Source of the DNA: Bradyrhizobium erythrophlei
GTDB taxonomy: Bacteria > Pseudomonadota > Alphaproteobacteria > Rhizobiales > Xanthobacteraceae
DNA length: 64,000 nt
NCBI RefSeq assembly: GCF_900129505.1
Contig: NZ_LT670818.1
Location: forward strand, 2,170,001 to 2,234,000
Direction of reading: 5' to 3'
Under the pieces are notes generated by a model. The model ran no database searches and was not told the origin of the DNA. It saw nothing but the letters and a program-made list of their open reading frames with translations. This document shows positions 25,397 through 33,632 of this stretch, piece by piece. The number at the start of each line of letters is the position of its first letter. The stretch's first letter is position 1. The position numbers were made by a program, and so were the translations under genes.

Positions 25397-26209
25397 ATGA
25401 CCTATCAGCATATTCTGTATGAAGTGAGCGAGAAGATCGCGACCATCACGCTCAACCGGCCCGACCGCATGAATGCGTGGACGCCGATCATGGAGCGCGA
25501 TGTGCGCCACGCCATGGAGACCGCCAGCGCCGACGACAATGTGCGGGTCATCGTGCTGACCGGCGAAGGACGCGCGTTCTGCGCCGGTGCCGACATGGAT
25601 GCGCTGAAGGGGCTCGATCCCGACGACATCAGCCGCGCCGCGAGCCTGCCGCCGTTTGACATGAACGCTAGGCCGGACTGGCAGGCTCGCTACGCTTATT
25701 ATCCGTCGATCCCCAAGCCGGTCATCGGCATGTTGAACGGGGCCACCGCCGGGATCGGGCTCGTGCACGCACTCTATTGCGATCTTCGCTTCGCCGCCGA
25801 CAATACCGTTTTCACCACCGCCTTCTCACGGCGCGGGCTGATCGCCGAGCATGGCATCAGCTGGATGCTGCCGCGCATCGTCGGTCATGCCAATGCGCTG
25901 GATCTTTTGATGTCTGCGCGCCGGGTTTCCAGCGAAGAGGCCTTGCGCATCGGTCTGGTCAACCGGTTGTATCCGCCGGGAGAGCTCCGCGAGCAGACCT
26001 ACGCCTACGCGCGCGATCTCGCCGATTTCGTCTCGCCGAGCGCGATCGCGGTGATCAAGCGGCAGCTCTACGACGTGCCGTTCCAGACTCTGGCCGAGGC
26101 GACCATCGACGCCAACCGCGAAATGGTGGTGGCGCTGCGCGGCAGCGATTTCCGCGAAGGGGTGGCGAGTTTCATGGAAAAGCGGCCGCCGAGGTTTACG
26201 GGGAAGTGA
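25397..26209 (+). CDS. Enoyl-CoA hydratase/isomerase family protein
   Basis: A 270-aa crotonase-fold enzyme that hydrates or isomerises enoyl-CoA thioesters. ATG 25397 follows GGGAG by 7 nt. Motifs: ITLNRPDRMNAWTP (about 16-29), oxyanion-hole GRAFCAGADMDALKG (about 60-74), NGATAGIGLVHALYCDLRFA (about 115-134) and the catalytic-Glu region GLIAEHGISWMLPRIVG (about 147-163). The product ends RFTGK. The last 50 bp of the gene are repeated downstream in a tandem duplication (26155-26431), leaving this gene complete. Confidence 0.9.
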   Translation: MTYQHILYEVSEKIATITLNRPDRMNAWTPIMERDVRHAMETASADDNVRVIVLTGEGRAFCAGADMDALKGLDPDDISRAASLPPFDMNARPDWQARYAYYPSIPKPVIGMLNGATAGIGLVHALYCDLRFAADNTVFTTAFSRRGLIAEHGISWMLPRIVGHANALDLLMSARRVSSEEALRIGLVNRLYPPGELREQTYAYARDLADFVSPSAIAVIKRQLYDVPFQTLAEATIDANREMVVALRGSDFREGVASFMEKRPPRFTGK

Positions 26210-26431
26210 GTTTTCAGCCGCAGCCCGTCTTCGCCCAAGTGGGCTACGCCGGGCACCCTGCTTCGCCTACGGCTCTTGCGTGGCTGCGCAGGCAAAGGGG
26301 TGGCGAGTTTTATGGAAAAGCGGCCGCCGAGGGTTTACGGGGAAGTGAGTTTTCGGCCGCAGCCCGTCTTCGCCCAAGTGGGCTACGCCGGGCACCACGC
26401 TTCGCCTACGGCTCTTGCGTGGCTGCGCCAC
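26155..26431 (+). repeat. Tandem duplication of the hydratase gene 3' end plus flank (about 138-bp unit x 2)
   Basis: Copy 1 (about 26155-26292) includes the last 50 bp of the hydratase gene and a palindromic flank. Copy 2 (about 26294-26431) repeats GGTGGCGAGTTT.ATGGAAAAG through GCCTACGGCTCTTGCGTGGC with few changes, including one inserted G. The second copy abuts a hairpin that reaches the tRNA-Ala 3' end. Confidence 0.9.
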
Positions 26432-26451
26432 GCGTAGCCGCAGGCGAAGCG

Positions 26452-26527
<76 letters not shown>

Positions 26528-26727
26528 ATCGCGACCGCTTCGAACAAAGACTGAGGAGCGGTCGGTAATCGGCGCCATTTACAATCCGCACCAAGGTCAA
26601 GTCAAGAACGGCGAAATCGCCGTTTTCGGCTTTATTTGCCCGGAACTTCCCTTGTTTGCGGGGGGTGGAACCGATATCTAGCAGGTAGTCGAATCCGCGG
26701 CTCCCGCCTGAGACGAGTTCTCCCTCT

Positions 26728-27018
26728 ATGCGCCCAATCGTATTCATCCTGATTCAGATCATAAATCTTTATATGTACCTGCTGATCGCGTCCGCGATCC
26801 TGTCGTGGTTGATTGCCTTCAATGTCGTGAATACGCGCAACCAGTTCGTGTCGGCGATCGCGGAGTTCCTCTACAGGATCACTGAGCCCGTGCTGGGGCC
26901 GATCCGGCGCAGGCTACCCAGTTTTGGCGGGCTGGACATCTCTCCGATCATCGCATTTTTCATACTTTGGCTGATCCAGCTCTATCTGGCTGAATACGTT
27001 TATCCGTTCGTCCCGTAG
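26728..27018 (+). CDS. YggT family membrane protein
   Basis: A 96-aa protein with two long hydrophobic segments (about 2-27 and 70-94) and the YggT signature INLYMYLLIASAILSWLIAF, RITEPVLGPIRRRLPSFGG and LDISPIIAFFILWLIQLYL. The family is small, integral to the inner membrane and often next to yggU, as here (9 nt gap). Roles in osmotic stress or FtsZ/chloroplast nucleoid positioning are reported for relatives, and the bacterial function is not settled. First gene of a yggT-yggU-folD run. Confidence 0.92.
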   Translation: MRPIVFILIQIINLYMYLLIASAILSWLIAFNVVNTRNQFVSAIAEFLYRITEPVLGPIRRRLPSFGGLDISPIIAFFILWLIQLYLAEYVYPFVP

Positions 27019-27027
27019 AGACAGCGC

Positions 27028-27372
27028 GTGGACCCGTGGCGCTACTCCACCGGCGGCGTCAGCGTGGCGCTGCGGGTGACGCCGCGTGGCGGCCGGGACG
27101 ATATTGACGGACTCGAAACGCTTGCGGACGGCCGGGTGGTGGTCAAGGTGAGGGTTCGCGCCATCGCCGACGGCGGCGAGGCCAATCGCGCGGTCACGGA
27201 GTTGATGGCGAAGGCGCTCGGGGTACCCAAGGCGAGGGTGCGGATTCTCTCCGGCACCACCTCGCGCCTCAAGCAGATTGCCGTTGACGGCGATCCGGCA
27301 AAGCTCGGTGACGCCCTGCGAAAGCTCACCGCGGCGAAGCCGGATCAACCACAAGACAAGGGAAAAGAATGA
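27028..27372 (+). CDS. DUF167 (YggU) family protein
   Basis: A 114-aa protein with a GTG start at 27028. The DUF167 fold is recognised by [59 protein letters not shown]. Function is unknown. The stop overlaps the folD start (ATGA), so translation is coupled. Confidence 0.92.
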   Translation: MDPWRYSTGGVSVALRVTPRGGRDDIDGLETLADGRVVVKVRVRAIADGGEANRAVTELMAKALGVPKARVRILSGTTSRLKQIAVDGDPAKLGDALRKLTAAKPDQPQDKGKE

Positions 27373-28253
27373 CGGCCCGGATCATCGATGGAAAGATCAT
27401 TGCAGCGGAGCTTCGCGTCCGCGTCGCCGAGGAGGTCGCGCGGGTAAAGCGCGACAATGGGCTGACGCCCGGGCTCGCAGTGGTCCTGGTCGGCAGCGAT
27501 CCCGCCAGCCAGGTCTATGTCCGCAGCAAGCACAAGCAGACCCAGGCGGCCGGCATGGCGTCGTTCGAGCATGTGCTGCCGGCCGACGTCGCGCAGGGAG
27601 ACCTCCTGGCGCTGATCGCAAAGCTCAATCGCGATCCCGCCGTGCACGGTATCCTCGTGCAATTGCCGCTGCCGAAATCGTTGAATACCGAAGCCGTCGT
27701 CAACGCCATCGATCCCGCCAAGGATGTCGACGGGCTGCACCCGAACAACGCGGGACGGCTGGCCGGCGGCCTGGCGGCCTTGTCGCCCTGCACGCCGCTC
27801 GGCTGCATCATCCTGACCAAGAGCGTGCATGCCTCGCTCGAGGGCATGGAAGCCATCGTGATCGGCCGCTCCAATCTGGTCGGCCGTCCCCTGGTGCAAT
27901 TGCTGCTCAACGAAAACGCCACGGTGACGATCGCGCATTCGCGCTCACGCGACCTCAAGCAGCTCTGCGCCCGCGCCGATCTGGTCTATGCTGCCGTGGG
28001 CCGACCGGAAATGGTGCGCGGCGACTGGATCAAGCCGGGCGCCACCGTGATCGATGTCGGCATCAACCGGATGCCCGGGGCCGGCGGCAAGGACCGGCTG
28101 GTCGGCGACGTCGCTTTTGCCGAGGCGCAAAACGTCGCCGGCGCGATCACGCCGGTGCCCGGCGGCGTTGGCCAGATGACGGTGGCGTGCCTCCTGGTCA
28201 ACACGCTGCGCGCGGCCTGCGCGATTCATGGATTGCCGAAGCCGGCGGTGTGA
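27369..28253 (+). CDS. folD: Bifunctional methylenetetrahydrofolate dehydrogenase / methenyltetrahydrofolate cyclohydrolase
   Basis: Interconverts methylene-, methenyl- and 10-formyl-THF with NADP, supplying C1 units for purine and formyl-Met synthesis. The 294-aa product has catalytic [14 protein letters not shown] (Tyr and Lys about 50-54), [14 protein letters not shown] (about 90-103), DVDGLHPNN and the Rossmann segment [16 protein letters not shown] (about 162-177), then [16 protein letters not shown]. Length and motifs are normal. The start overlaps the yggU stop. It is convergent with ppa, only 15 bp apart. Confidence 0.97.
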   Translation: MTARIIDGKIIAAELRVRVAEEVARVKRDNGLTPGLAVVLVGSDPASQVYVRSKHKQTQAAGMASFEHVLPADVAQGDLLALIAKLNRDPAVHGILVQLPLPKSLNTEAVVNAIDPAKDVDGLHPNNAGRLAGGLAALSPCTPLGCIILTKSVHASLEGMEAIVIGRSNLVGRPLVQLLLNENATVTIAHSRSRDLKQLCARADLVYAAVGRPEMVRGDWIKPGATVIDVGINRMPGAGGKDRLVGDVAFAEAQNVAGAITPVPGGVGQMTVACLLVNTLRAACAIHGLPKPAV

Positions 28254-28268
28254 GCTGCCGCAGCGAAG

Positions 28269-28802
28269 CTACTTCTTCGCCTTGGCCCGCGCCATGCCTT
28301 CCGCGATCAGCCGGTGTGCATCGTCCGCGCCGCCCCATCGCAGCACCTTCACCCATTTGCCGGGCTCGAGGTCCTTGTAGTGCTCGAAGAAATGCTGGAT
28401 CTGCGCCAGCGTGATGTCGGGCAGGTCGCTGTAGGTCTTCACCTTGTCATAGCGCTGGGTCAGTTTCGACGACGGCACGGCGATGATCTTCTCGTCGCCG
28501 CCCGCCTCGTCTTCCATCAAGAGCACCCCGACCGGCCGCACGCTCATCACCGCGCCCGGCACGATCGCGCGGGTATTGGCGACCAGCACGTCGCAGGGAT
28601 CGCCATCGTTCGAGAGGGTGTGCGGGATGAAACCGTAATTGCCGGGATAGCGCATGGCGGTATAGAGAAACCGGTCGACCACCAGCGTGCCGGCCTCCTT
28701 GTCCATTTCGTATTTGATCGGTTCGCCGCCAACCGGCACTTCGACGACGACGTTGACCTCACGCGGCGGATCGATCCCGATCGAGATGGCGTCAATACGC
28801 AT
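28269..28802 (-). CDS. ppa: Inorganic pyrophosphatase (family I)
   Basis: Hydrolyses PPi released by biosynthetic reactions, pulling them forward. The 177-aa protein carries the family I signature DGDPCDVLV with the metal-binding aspartates (about 68-76), plus ALP-type elements [14 protein letters not shown] and [15 protein letters not shown]. The residue pattern [17 protein letters not shown] near the N-terminus is typical. Length matches the bacterial hexameric enzyme. Monocistronic. Confidence 0.96.
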   Translation of the reverse strand: MRIDAISIGIDPPREVNVVVEVPVGGEPIKYEMDKEAGTLVVDRFLYTAMRYPGNYGFIPHTLSNDGDPCDVLVANTRAIVPGAVMSVRPVGVLLMEDEAGGDEKIIAVPSSKLTQRYDKVKTYSDLPDITLAQIQHFFEHYKDLEPGKWVKVLRWGGADDAHRLIAEGMARAKAKK

Positions 28803-28892
28803 GGATGGCTCCGCGGGGCTTTGAAGTTAAATCCTGGAAAAGGACGGGCGGCCCGGGCCGGCCGGGGCTTCGGCGCGCACCAGGAACCGGTC

Positions 28893-29402
28893 TCAGCTTG
28901 CCCAGGCGAAAGCGACCTTGTCGAGCGACTTCGGCCCGAACTTCTCCGAGGAGCGTGCCACCATGCGGCCGCCGAGAGCGCGATAGAACTCGGTGGCGGG
29001 ATCGTTGTCGGAAAGCGCCCAGATCACCATGCTCTTGAGGCCGCTCTGCAACAGGTCGCGGCGCGCGGCAGTGAACAGCCGGCGGCCGAAGCCGAGGCCC
29101 TGAAACTCCGGTCGCAGATAGAGCTCGTAGATCTCGCCTTCGAAGTGCAGACTGCGGGCGCGGTTGCGGCCGTAATTGGCGTAGCCTGCGACCTTGTCGC
29201 CGAACACCAGCACGCTGACGCGGCTGCCCTTGCGGATCGCGCTGTCCCACCATTGCGGGCCGCGGCGGTTGATGAGCTTCTCCAGCTCGGCGCCGGGGAT
29301 GATGCCCTGATAGGCCGAGCGCCAGGCTTCATCATGCGTGGACGCTACCGCCGCCGCATCCGCAGCTTTGGCCGGTCGAACCTCGATCAGGGTTGTGCTC
29401 AT
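28893..29402 (-). CDS. GNAT family N-acetyltransferase
   Basis: A 169-aa protein from ATG 29402 (the ORF opens four codons earlier). The acetyl-CoA binding motif A is LYLRPEFQGLGFGRRLFTAAR (Q/RxxGxG/A loop), preceded by the beta-strand EGEIYEL and followed by ALSDNDPATEFYRALGG. RimI- or PhnO-like, so small-molecule or protein acetylation are both possible. It sits 90 bp upstream of the ppa start on the same strand. Confidence 0.88.
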   Translation of the reverse strand: MSTTLIEVRPAKAADAAAVASTHDEAWRSAYQGIIPGAELEKLINRRGPQWWDSAIRKGSRVSVLVFGDKVAGYANYGRNRARSLHFEGEIYELYLRPEFQGLGFGRRLFTAARRDLLQSGLKSMVIWALSDNDPATEFYRALGGRMVARSSEKFGPKSLDKVAFAWAS

Positions 29403-29681
29403 GACCCCAATCAAAGCAAGTCAGAGGCTCCGCTTCAAGGTCTATCGTTAATTAAGCCTTAACGTGTGGATTTTCTGCATCAGTTTTTGCCGTCCGCTGT
29501 CCCGAAAGAGGACAGAGGGCCGTCTGAAGCGGCCGTTGATCGGAAGATTGGCAGGATCAGGCCGACCCAGACCGTCCAAAGCCTGCCCGGCCGTGGCCGC
29601 CCTCACGGAAAAATGCGCTGGATTTGATTCGCCGTGCGTATTCTCTTGGCCAGCAGCGAACCCGTCGGCGTCAGGCTATTC

Positions 29682-30581
29682 ATGCAATCGATCAATGCGC
29701 TTTCCGCTCTGGTTGTGCTCGCAATGGTGTGTACGCAGAGCGCGATCGCGCAAACCCGGTTCGGCGCGCAAGGCGCCGAAGGCGAGCCGAACCGGATGCA
29801 GCAATGGCTGCTGCCGTCGCCGGATCCGGCCACCCCGGCACACGCCGTGCTGTTTCGTCCTCCTGGCGACGGACCCTTCCGGCTGGCGGTGATTGCGCAC
29901 GCCTCCACTCAAAACGTCCTGCGTCGCGCGCAAATGCCGCAGCCCGAATACCGCGCGCTGGCTTCCTGGCTGGTGGTGCGCGGCTTTGCGGTGCTGGTGC
30001 CGGAGCGGCCGGGACATGGTGCGACGGGAGGAAAATATCTCGAAGACCAGGGCGGCTGCGACGAGGCTGATTATTCGCATTCGGGCCGCGCGACGGCCGA
30101 CGAGATCGCGGCCGCGGCGGGTTACGTGCGCACGCAGCCCTTTGTCCGGCAGGACGGCATGCTGATTGTCGGGCATTCAGCCGGCGCCTGGGGCGCGCTG
30201 GCGCTGGCGCGCGAGAGCCCGCAAGATGTCTCGACCATCGTCGCGTTCGCAGCCGGCCGCGGCGGCCATGCCAACGACCTTCCCGATCAGGTCTGCGCGC
30301 CGCATACGCTGATGGCGGCGGCGGGCGAATTCGGCAAGGCCGCGCGCGTGCCGGTGATTTGGCTGGTGGCAGCCAACGACAGCTATTTTTCACCCGAGCT
30401 GTCGAAGCAGCTCGCCAACGCCTTCCGCGCCGGCGGCGGCAAGGTGGACTTCTACGTATTGCCGGCATCCGGCAGCGAGGGTCATTGGCTGGCGGAGAGC
30501 GAGAGCGGCGTGAAGATCGCCGGGCCGACACTGGATCGCGCGCTAAAGCTGCTCGCGTCGACAGCGGCCAAAAAACGATGA
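29682..30581 (+). CDS. Exported alpha/beta hydrolase (dienelactone-hydrolase-like)
   Basis: A 299-aa protein from ATG 29682, chosen because it begins with a signal peptide MQSINALSALVVLAMVCTQS ending AIAQT. An in-frame GTG at 29634 would add 16 residues before the signal. The hydrolase motifs are RLAVIAHAST (oxyanion strand, about 66-75), RPGHGATGG, nucleophile GHSAGAWG (Ser about 162), acid LVAANDSYFSPEL and a late His in SEGHWLA. It overlaps the downstream DCC gene by 4 nt (ATGA). The substrate is unknown; location is the periplasm or cell surface. Confidence 0.82.
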   Translation: MQSINALSALVVLAMVCTQSAIAQTRFGAQGAEGEPNRMQQWLLPSPDPATPAHAVLFRPPGDGPFRLAVIAHASTQNVLRRAQMPQPEYRALASWLVVRGFAVLVPERPGHGATGGKYLEDQGGCDEADYSHSGRATADEIAAAAGYVRTQPFVRQDGMLIVGHSAGAWGALALARESPQDVSTIVAFAAGRGGHANDLPDQVCAPHTLMAAAGEFGKAARVPVIWLVAANDSYFSPELSKQLANAFRAGGGKVDFYVLPASGSEGHWLAESESGVKIAGPTLDRALKLLASTAAKKR

Positions 30582-31000
30582 CAGCCCGCGCAGTCGAGCC
30601 GTGGCCGGACGATGATGTCATTCTCTACGACGGCGTCTGCGTGTTCTGCTCGCGCTGGGTCCGTTTTGTCGCGACGCGCGACAAGGCGCGGCGGTTTCGC
30701 TTCACCGCCATTCAGTCAGGCTACGGCACGCGGCTGGCGCAGGCCTTCGGCATCGACCCCGATGATCCCGACACCAACGCCGTGGTCCACGGCGGCATGG
30801 CGCATTTCAAATCCGATGGCGCACTGACGGTATTAAGTGCGCTGCCCGGATGGGGCTGGGTGCGCGTGCTTCGCGCGGTCCCAAAACCGCTCCGCGACGC
30901 TGTCTACAGCCTCGTCGCGCGCAACCGGTACCGGATTTTCGGGAAGTATGAGGAATGCTTCGTGCCGGATGCGGAGATGAGGGCGAGAGTTATCGAATGA
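30578..31000 (+). CDS. DCC (DUF393) thiol-disulfide oxidoreductase-like protein
   Basis: A 140-aa protein with the DCC-family signature DDVILYDGVCVFCSRWVRF (CxxC about 22-25 within YDGVCVFC), then ...FTAIQSGYG... and a C-terminal RNRYRIFGKYEEC. The fold resembles thioredoxin, and redox activity is inferred from CxxC. Its ATG overlaps the stop of the exported hydrolase. Confidence 0.85.
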   Translation: MTARAVEPWPDDDVILYDGVCVFCSRWVRFVATRDKARRFRFTAIQSGYGTRLAQAFGIDPDDPDTNAVVHGGMAHFKSDGALTVLSALPGWGWVRVLRAVPKPLRDAVYSLVARNRYRIFGKYEECFVPDAEMRARVIE

Positions 31001-31006
31001 GGTGTC

Positions 31007-31112
31007 ATTCCGGGGCGATGCGAAGCATCGAACTACGATGTGCAATTGCACATCGTAGAATCTCGAGATTCCGGGTCTGGTCCTTCGGACCATCCCGGAA
31101 TGACGAGATCGA
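31007..31112. repeat. REP-like palindromic element with a perfect 26-bp palindrome
   Basis: GTCATTCCGGG at 31007 pairs with CCCGGAATGAC at 31102-31112. Inside is a perfect palindrome at 31033-31058 (half-site CTACGATGTGCAA) plus CTGGTCCTTCGGACCA. It lies between convergent genes. Confidence 0.8.
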
Positions 31113-31118
31113 CAATCA

Positions 31119-32360
31119 TCACTCCTTCAGCGCTACAATCACCTCGCCCGCCGCCCGCTCGCCACTGTCCCTCGCTCCGTGCGCCGTCGAGAAAAACTTC
31201 GGCGAGGTGGCTTCTCCCGCGAAGAATAGCCGGCCGTCGACGGGTGCTGCCAGCACGGCGCGCTGGCCGGCATGGCCGGGCAGCGCGTGCGAGTAGGAGC
31301 CGCGGGCGAACGGGTCGTGCGCCCAGCGGGATTCCGCCAGCGGCTTTAGTTTGCGGCGAAAATCATTCCCGAGATAGTCCGCGATCTCGTCGATCGCCTG
31401 CGCCGCCTGCGCGCCGTCACCGGCCTCCTCCAGCGCCCGCGCCAGCCGTCCGCCGAAAAAACCTTCGATGCAGGGCTGGCCGAACGGGCGCAGATGATAG
31501 GTGCCCATGGCGGTGCGCATGGTGGCGCCGCGCAAATTGCCGTCCTTCGGCAGCGCCTTTGGCTCGCTCACCGCCAGCATTACCTTGTTGTCGACGCCGA
31601 GCGGCAGGCCGCACGCCGCTTCCACTTTCTCAGGCAAAGCGGGGTGAAAACGAATCGTCTCGCCGGCGATCAGGCTGGTCGGCACGGTGACGATCACCTT
31701 GCGAGCGGAAAGCGTGCCCTGCGACGTCTCGATCCGCACGCCTCTTCCGGAGTGATCGATCAGCTTCACTTCCGTGTTCAGCGCCAAAGGACACCCCGCG
31801 CGATAGGCCGCTATCAGCGCGCCATAGCCTCGCCGCACCCGCCAGTTGATCCCGGTATCTTCATAGGCATGGGTATCGATGACCGAAACGGAATCGAGTT
31901 CAGCACCGTTGACGTAAGTCGAGATCGCATCGATCATCGGGTTCCAGCGATTGCCGGGTTCGAGATAGAGACTGGCGGCGCTGTCGCGGCCGGTTTTCGC
32001 GGCAGTCTCGGCGCGATCGAAGAAGGCATCCAGTGCTTCGATGAATTCGGCGCGCTCTTTCGGCGGGAAGACATCGCCAAAGGCCTGCTCGCGCCATGGC
32101 GGGTGCCTCTTGTCGATCTTGAAATTCAATTGCCCGGCGATTTTGACGAACGAGTTCTTGTCGGCCGAGTGCAGCCAGCCGCAGCCGACGTCGAAGGTGA
32201 TGTCGGGCGCGGCCATGACGGTGTAGCCGCGTCCGCCGACGCGGTCGCGCGCTTCCAGCACGATCACCGTGAGGCCGGAATTTTCCAGCGCCCGCGCCGC
32301 ACCAAGGCCTGCGGCGCCCGCCCCGATGATGGCGACATCGACTTCGGAAGGGAGGGACAT
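31119..32360 (-). CDS. FAD-dependent amine oxidase family protein
   Basis: A 413-aa flavoprotein (ATG 32360, giving MSLPSEVDVAIIGAGAAGLG). The dinucleotide-binding motif GxGxxG is at about 11-16, followed by VIVLEARDRVGGRGYTV. The C-terminus has GQRAVLAAPVDGRLFFAGEA, the second FAD contact typical of monoamine-oxidase-like enzymes. It probably oxidises an amine or polyamine with oxygen as acceptor; the substrate is unclear. The IS630 element and a repeat-rich stretch lie directly upstream, so its original promoter region may have been disturbed. Confidence 0.88.
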   Translation of the reverse strand: MSLPSEVDVAIIGAGAAGLGAARALENSGLTVIVLEARDRVGGRGYTVMAAPDITFDVGCGWLHSADKNSFVKIAGQLNFKIDKRHPPWREQAFGDVFPPKERAEFIEALDAFFDRAETAAKTGRDSAASLYLEPGNRWNPMIDAISTYVNGAELDSVSVIDTHAYEDTGINWRVRRGYGALIAAYRAGCPLALNTEVKLIDHSGRGVRIETSQGTLSARKVIVTVPTSLIAGETIRFHPALPEKVEAACGLPLGVDNKVMLAVSEPKALPKDGNLRGATMRTAMGTYHLRPFGQPCIEGFFGGRLARALEEAGDGAQAAQAIDEIADYLGNDFRRKLKPLAESRWAHDPFARGSYSHALPGHAGQRAVLAAPVDGRLFFAGEATSPKFFSTAHGARDSGERAAGEVIVALKE

Positions 32361-32413
32361 GATCAGCGAGCGAATAGCGAGTGGCGAATAGCGAATACAT
32401 AATACCAACGGCC

Positions 32414-32986
32414 CTAATTATTGACTGTTGCCCATGTTCGTGTGGTGATTGAGGCGATGCGCTTTGGATCGTGTTCAAAGAAGTTCCATGCGTCGCAGGT
32501 TTTATCAACGATGTCGTCGTAGTCGTCGAAGACGGTGATCGCGAGTTTGTTGCCGCGCAGATATTCCCAGACGTTTTCGATCGGATTGAGTTCAGGCGCG
32601 TAGGGTGGCAGACGCACCAGGGTGACGTTTTCGGGGATCGTGAGCGCGGCAGCAATGTGATAGCCGGCGCCATCGAGGACAAGAGCGGCGTGGCTACCTG
32701 CCGCCACCTTGCGGCCGATCGCTGTGAGATGCAGCGACATGGCCTCGGCGTTCGCCGCCGGCATGACCAGACCTGCTGCGACGCGACGCTGCGGACAGGC
32801 CGCGCCGAACAGGTAGGCCCAGTCGTAGCGCTGGTCGTGCGGTGCGCGGGGCCTCGTTCCACGCTTGGCCCAGACGCGGGTCAGCGTGCCCTGCTGGCCG
32901 ATCCGGGCCTCATCTTGGAACCAGATTTCGATCGGCTTGTCTTTGGCGTGCTCGGGAATTTGCGCCCTGACGGTCGCGGCGAAGTT
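32414..32986 (-). CDS. IS630 transposase, C-terminal (DDE) part, -1 frame
   Basis: The frame runs open from the seven-A run at 32985-32991 to the stop at 32414 (about 190 residues) and has no early start, so it needs a -1 frameshift from orfA. The DDE triad is intact: Asp in WFQDEARIGQQ, Asp in LVLDGAGYHIA, Glu in LNPIENVWEYL. The joined product would be about 355 aa, a normal size for the family. An internal ATG at 32764 would start after the first Asp and give an inactive piece. Confidence 0.8.
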   Translation of the reverse strand, partial: NFAATVRAQIPEHAKDKPIEIWFQDEARIGQQGTLTRVWAKRGTRPRAPHDQRYDWAYLFGAACPQRRVAAGLVMPAANAEAMSLHLTAIGRKVAAGSHAALVLDGAGYHIAAALTIPENVTLVRLPPYAPELNPIENVWEYLRGNKLAITVFDDYDDIVDKTCDAWNFFEHDPKRIASITTRTWATVNN

Positions 32987-33480
32987 TTTTTAAACGTCTG
33001 CTGGGCTTCTTCGTCAGCCTGCGGGTGGCGGGGCCTTACCGACAGTTTGCGGTAGCCGAGCTTGGCTAGAACCTTCCCGACCGAACGCTCGTGGAGCGTG
33101 ACACCGAAGCGCCGCTGCAATTCGTCGCGCAGATCGACCCGCCGCCAACGCACTACCCCGTGCACCGCGGGGTCGGGGCCGGCCTCGACAAGCTCGGCCA
33201 ATTCGGCCTGCTGCCGCACCGTGAGTTTTGATCCGGGACCTGGCGATTTGAGATTGCGAAGCCCGGCCAGTCCCGCGGCGTTGTAACGGTGCACCCAGTC
33301 CCGCAAGGTCTGACGGTCCATGCCGCAGGTTTCGGCCGCCGTTTTGCGGTCCGAGCCATCGAGCACCAGCGCAAGCGCGAGTATCCGACGCGCCGCGGCG
33401 CTATCCTTCTCTCCGCTCGCCGCCTTGCGAAGCGCCGAAGCCGTCAGATCAAGTCGGGTGATCGATACCGCCGCTCCCAT
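32881..33480 (-). CDS. IS630 transposase, N-terminal (HTH) part
   Basis: A 199-aa zero-frame product beginning MGAAVSITRLDLTASALRKA. It contains two helix-turn-helix regions (KTAAETCGMDRQTLRDWVHRYN and FGVTLHERSVGKVLAKLGY), the DNA-binding half of IS630 transposases. The sense of the frame is lost after the AAAAAAA run, where the tail becomes unrelated basic residues. Either a programmed -1 shift joins it to the DDE part or it is broken by a single base loss. Confidence 0.8.
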   Translation of the reverse strand: MGAAVSITRLDLTASALRKAASGEKDSAAARRILALALVLDGSDRKTAAETCGMDRQTLRDWVHRYNAAGLAGLRNLKSPGPGSKLTVRQQAELAELVEAGPDPAVHGVVRWRRVDLRDELQRRFGVTLHERSVGKVLAKLGYRKLSVRPRHPQADEEAQQTFKKTSPRPSGRKFPSTPKTSRSKSGSKMRPGSASRAR

Positions 33481-33632
33481 CGATGCCGCTCCTCTCAAAG
33501 GCTAGCATCGAGTCAGAGTTTCCCTGATTTGGGAATCCCTAATGAGTCACAGTTTCGGGCCGTTGGTATAAGACGCCTTCATCTATTCGCTACTCCCCAT
33601 TCGCTATTCGCCCGCTTACGCTACTCGCCCGC

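Larger units (their letters stand above)
32402..33569 (-). mobile_element. IS630-family insertion sequence
   Basis: About 1.17 kb. The terminal inverted repeats begin ATACCAACGGCCC at both ends and continue with partial matches (...TGACT...TT). IS630 elements insert at TA; here the flanks are TA on the left and TT/TA-like on the right, so one end may have mutated. It carries orfA and orfB in a -1 frame relation on the minus strand. Confidence 0.88.
32366..33615. repeat. Inverted repeat whose loop holds the IS630 element
   Basis: The arms 32366-32397 and 33584-33615 (GCGAGCGAATAGCGAG... versus its complement ...TATTCGCCCGC) match at 28 of 32 positions as an inverted repeat. Both are built from GAATAGCGA-type units. 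The transposable element sits between them. Confidence 0.7.
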
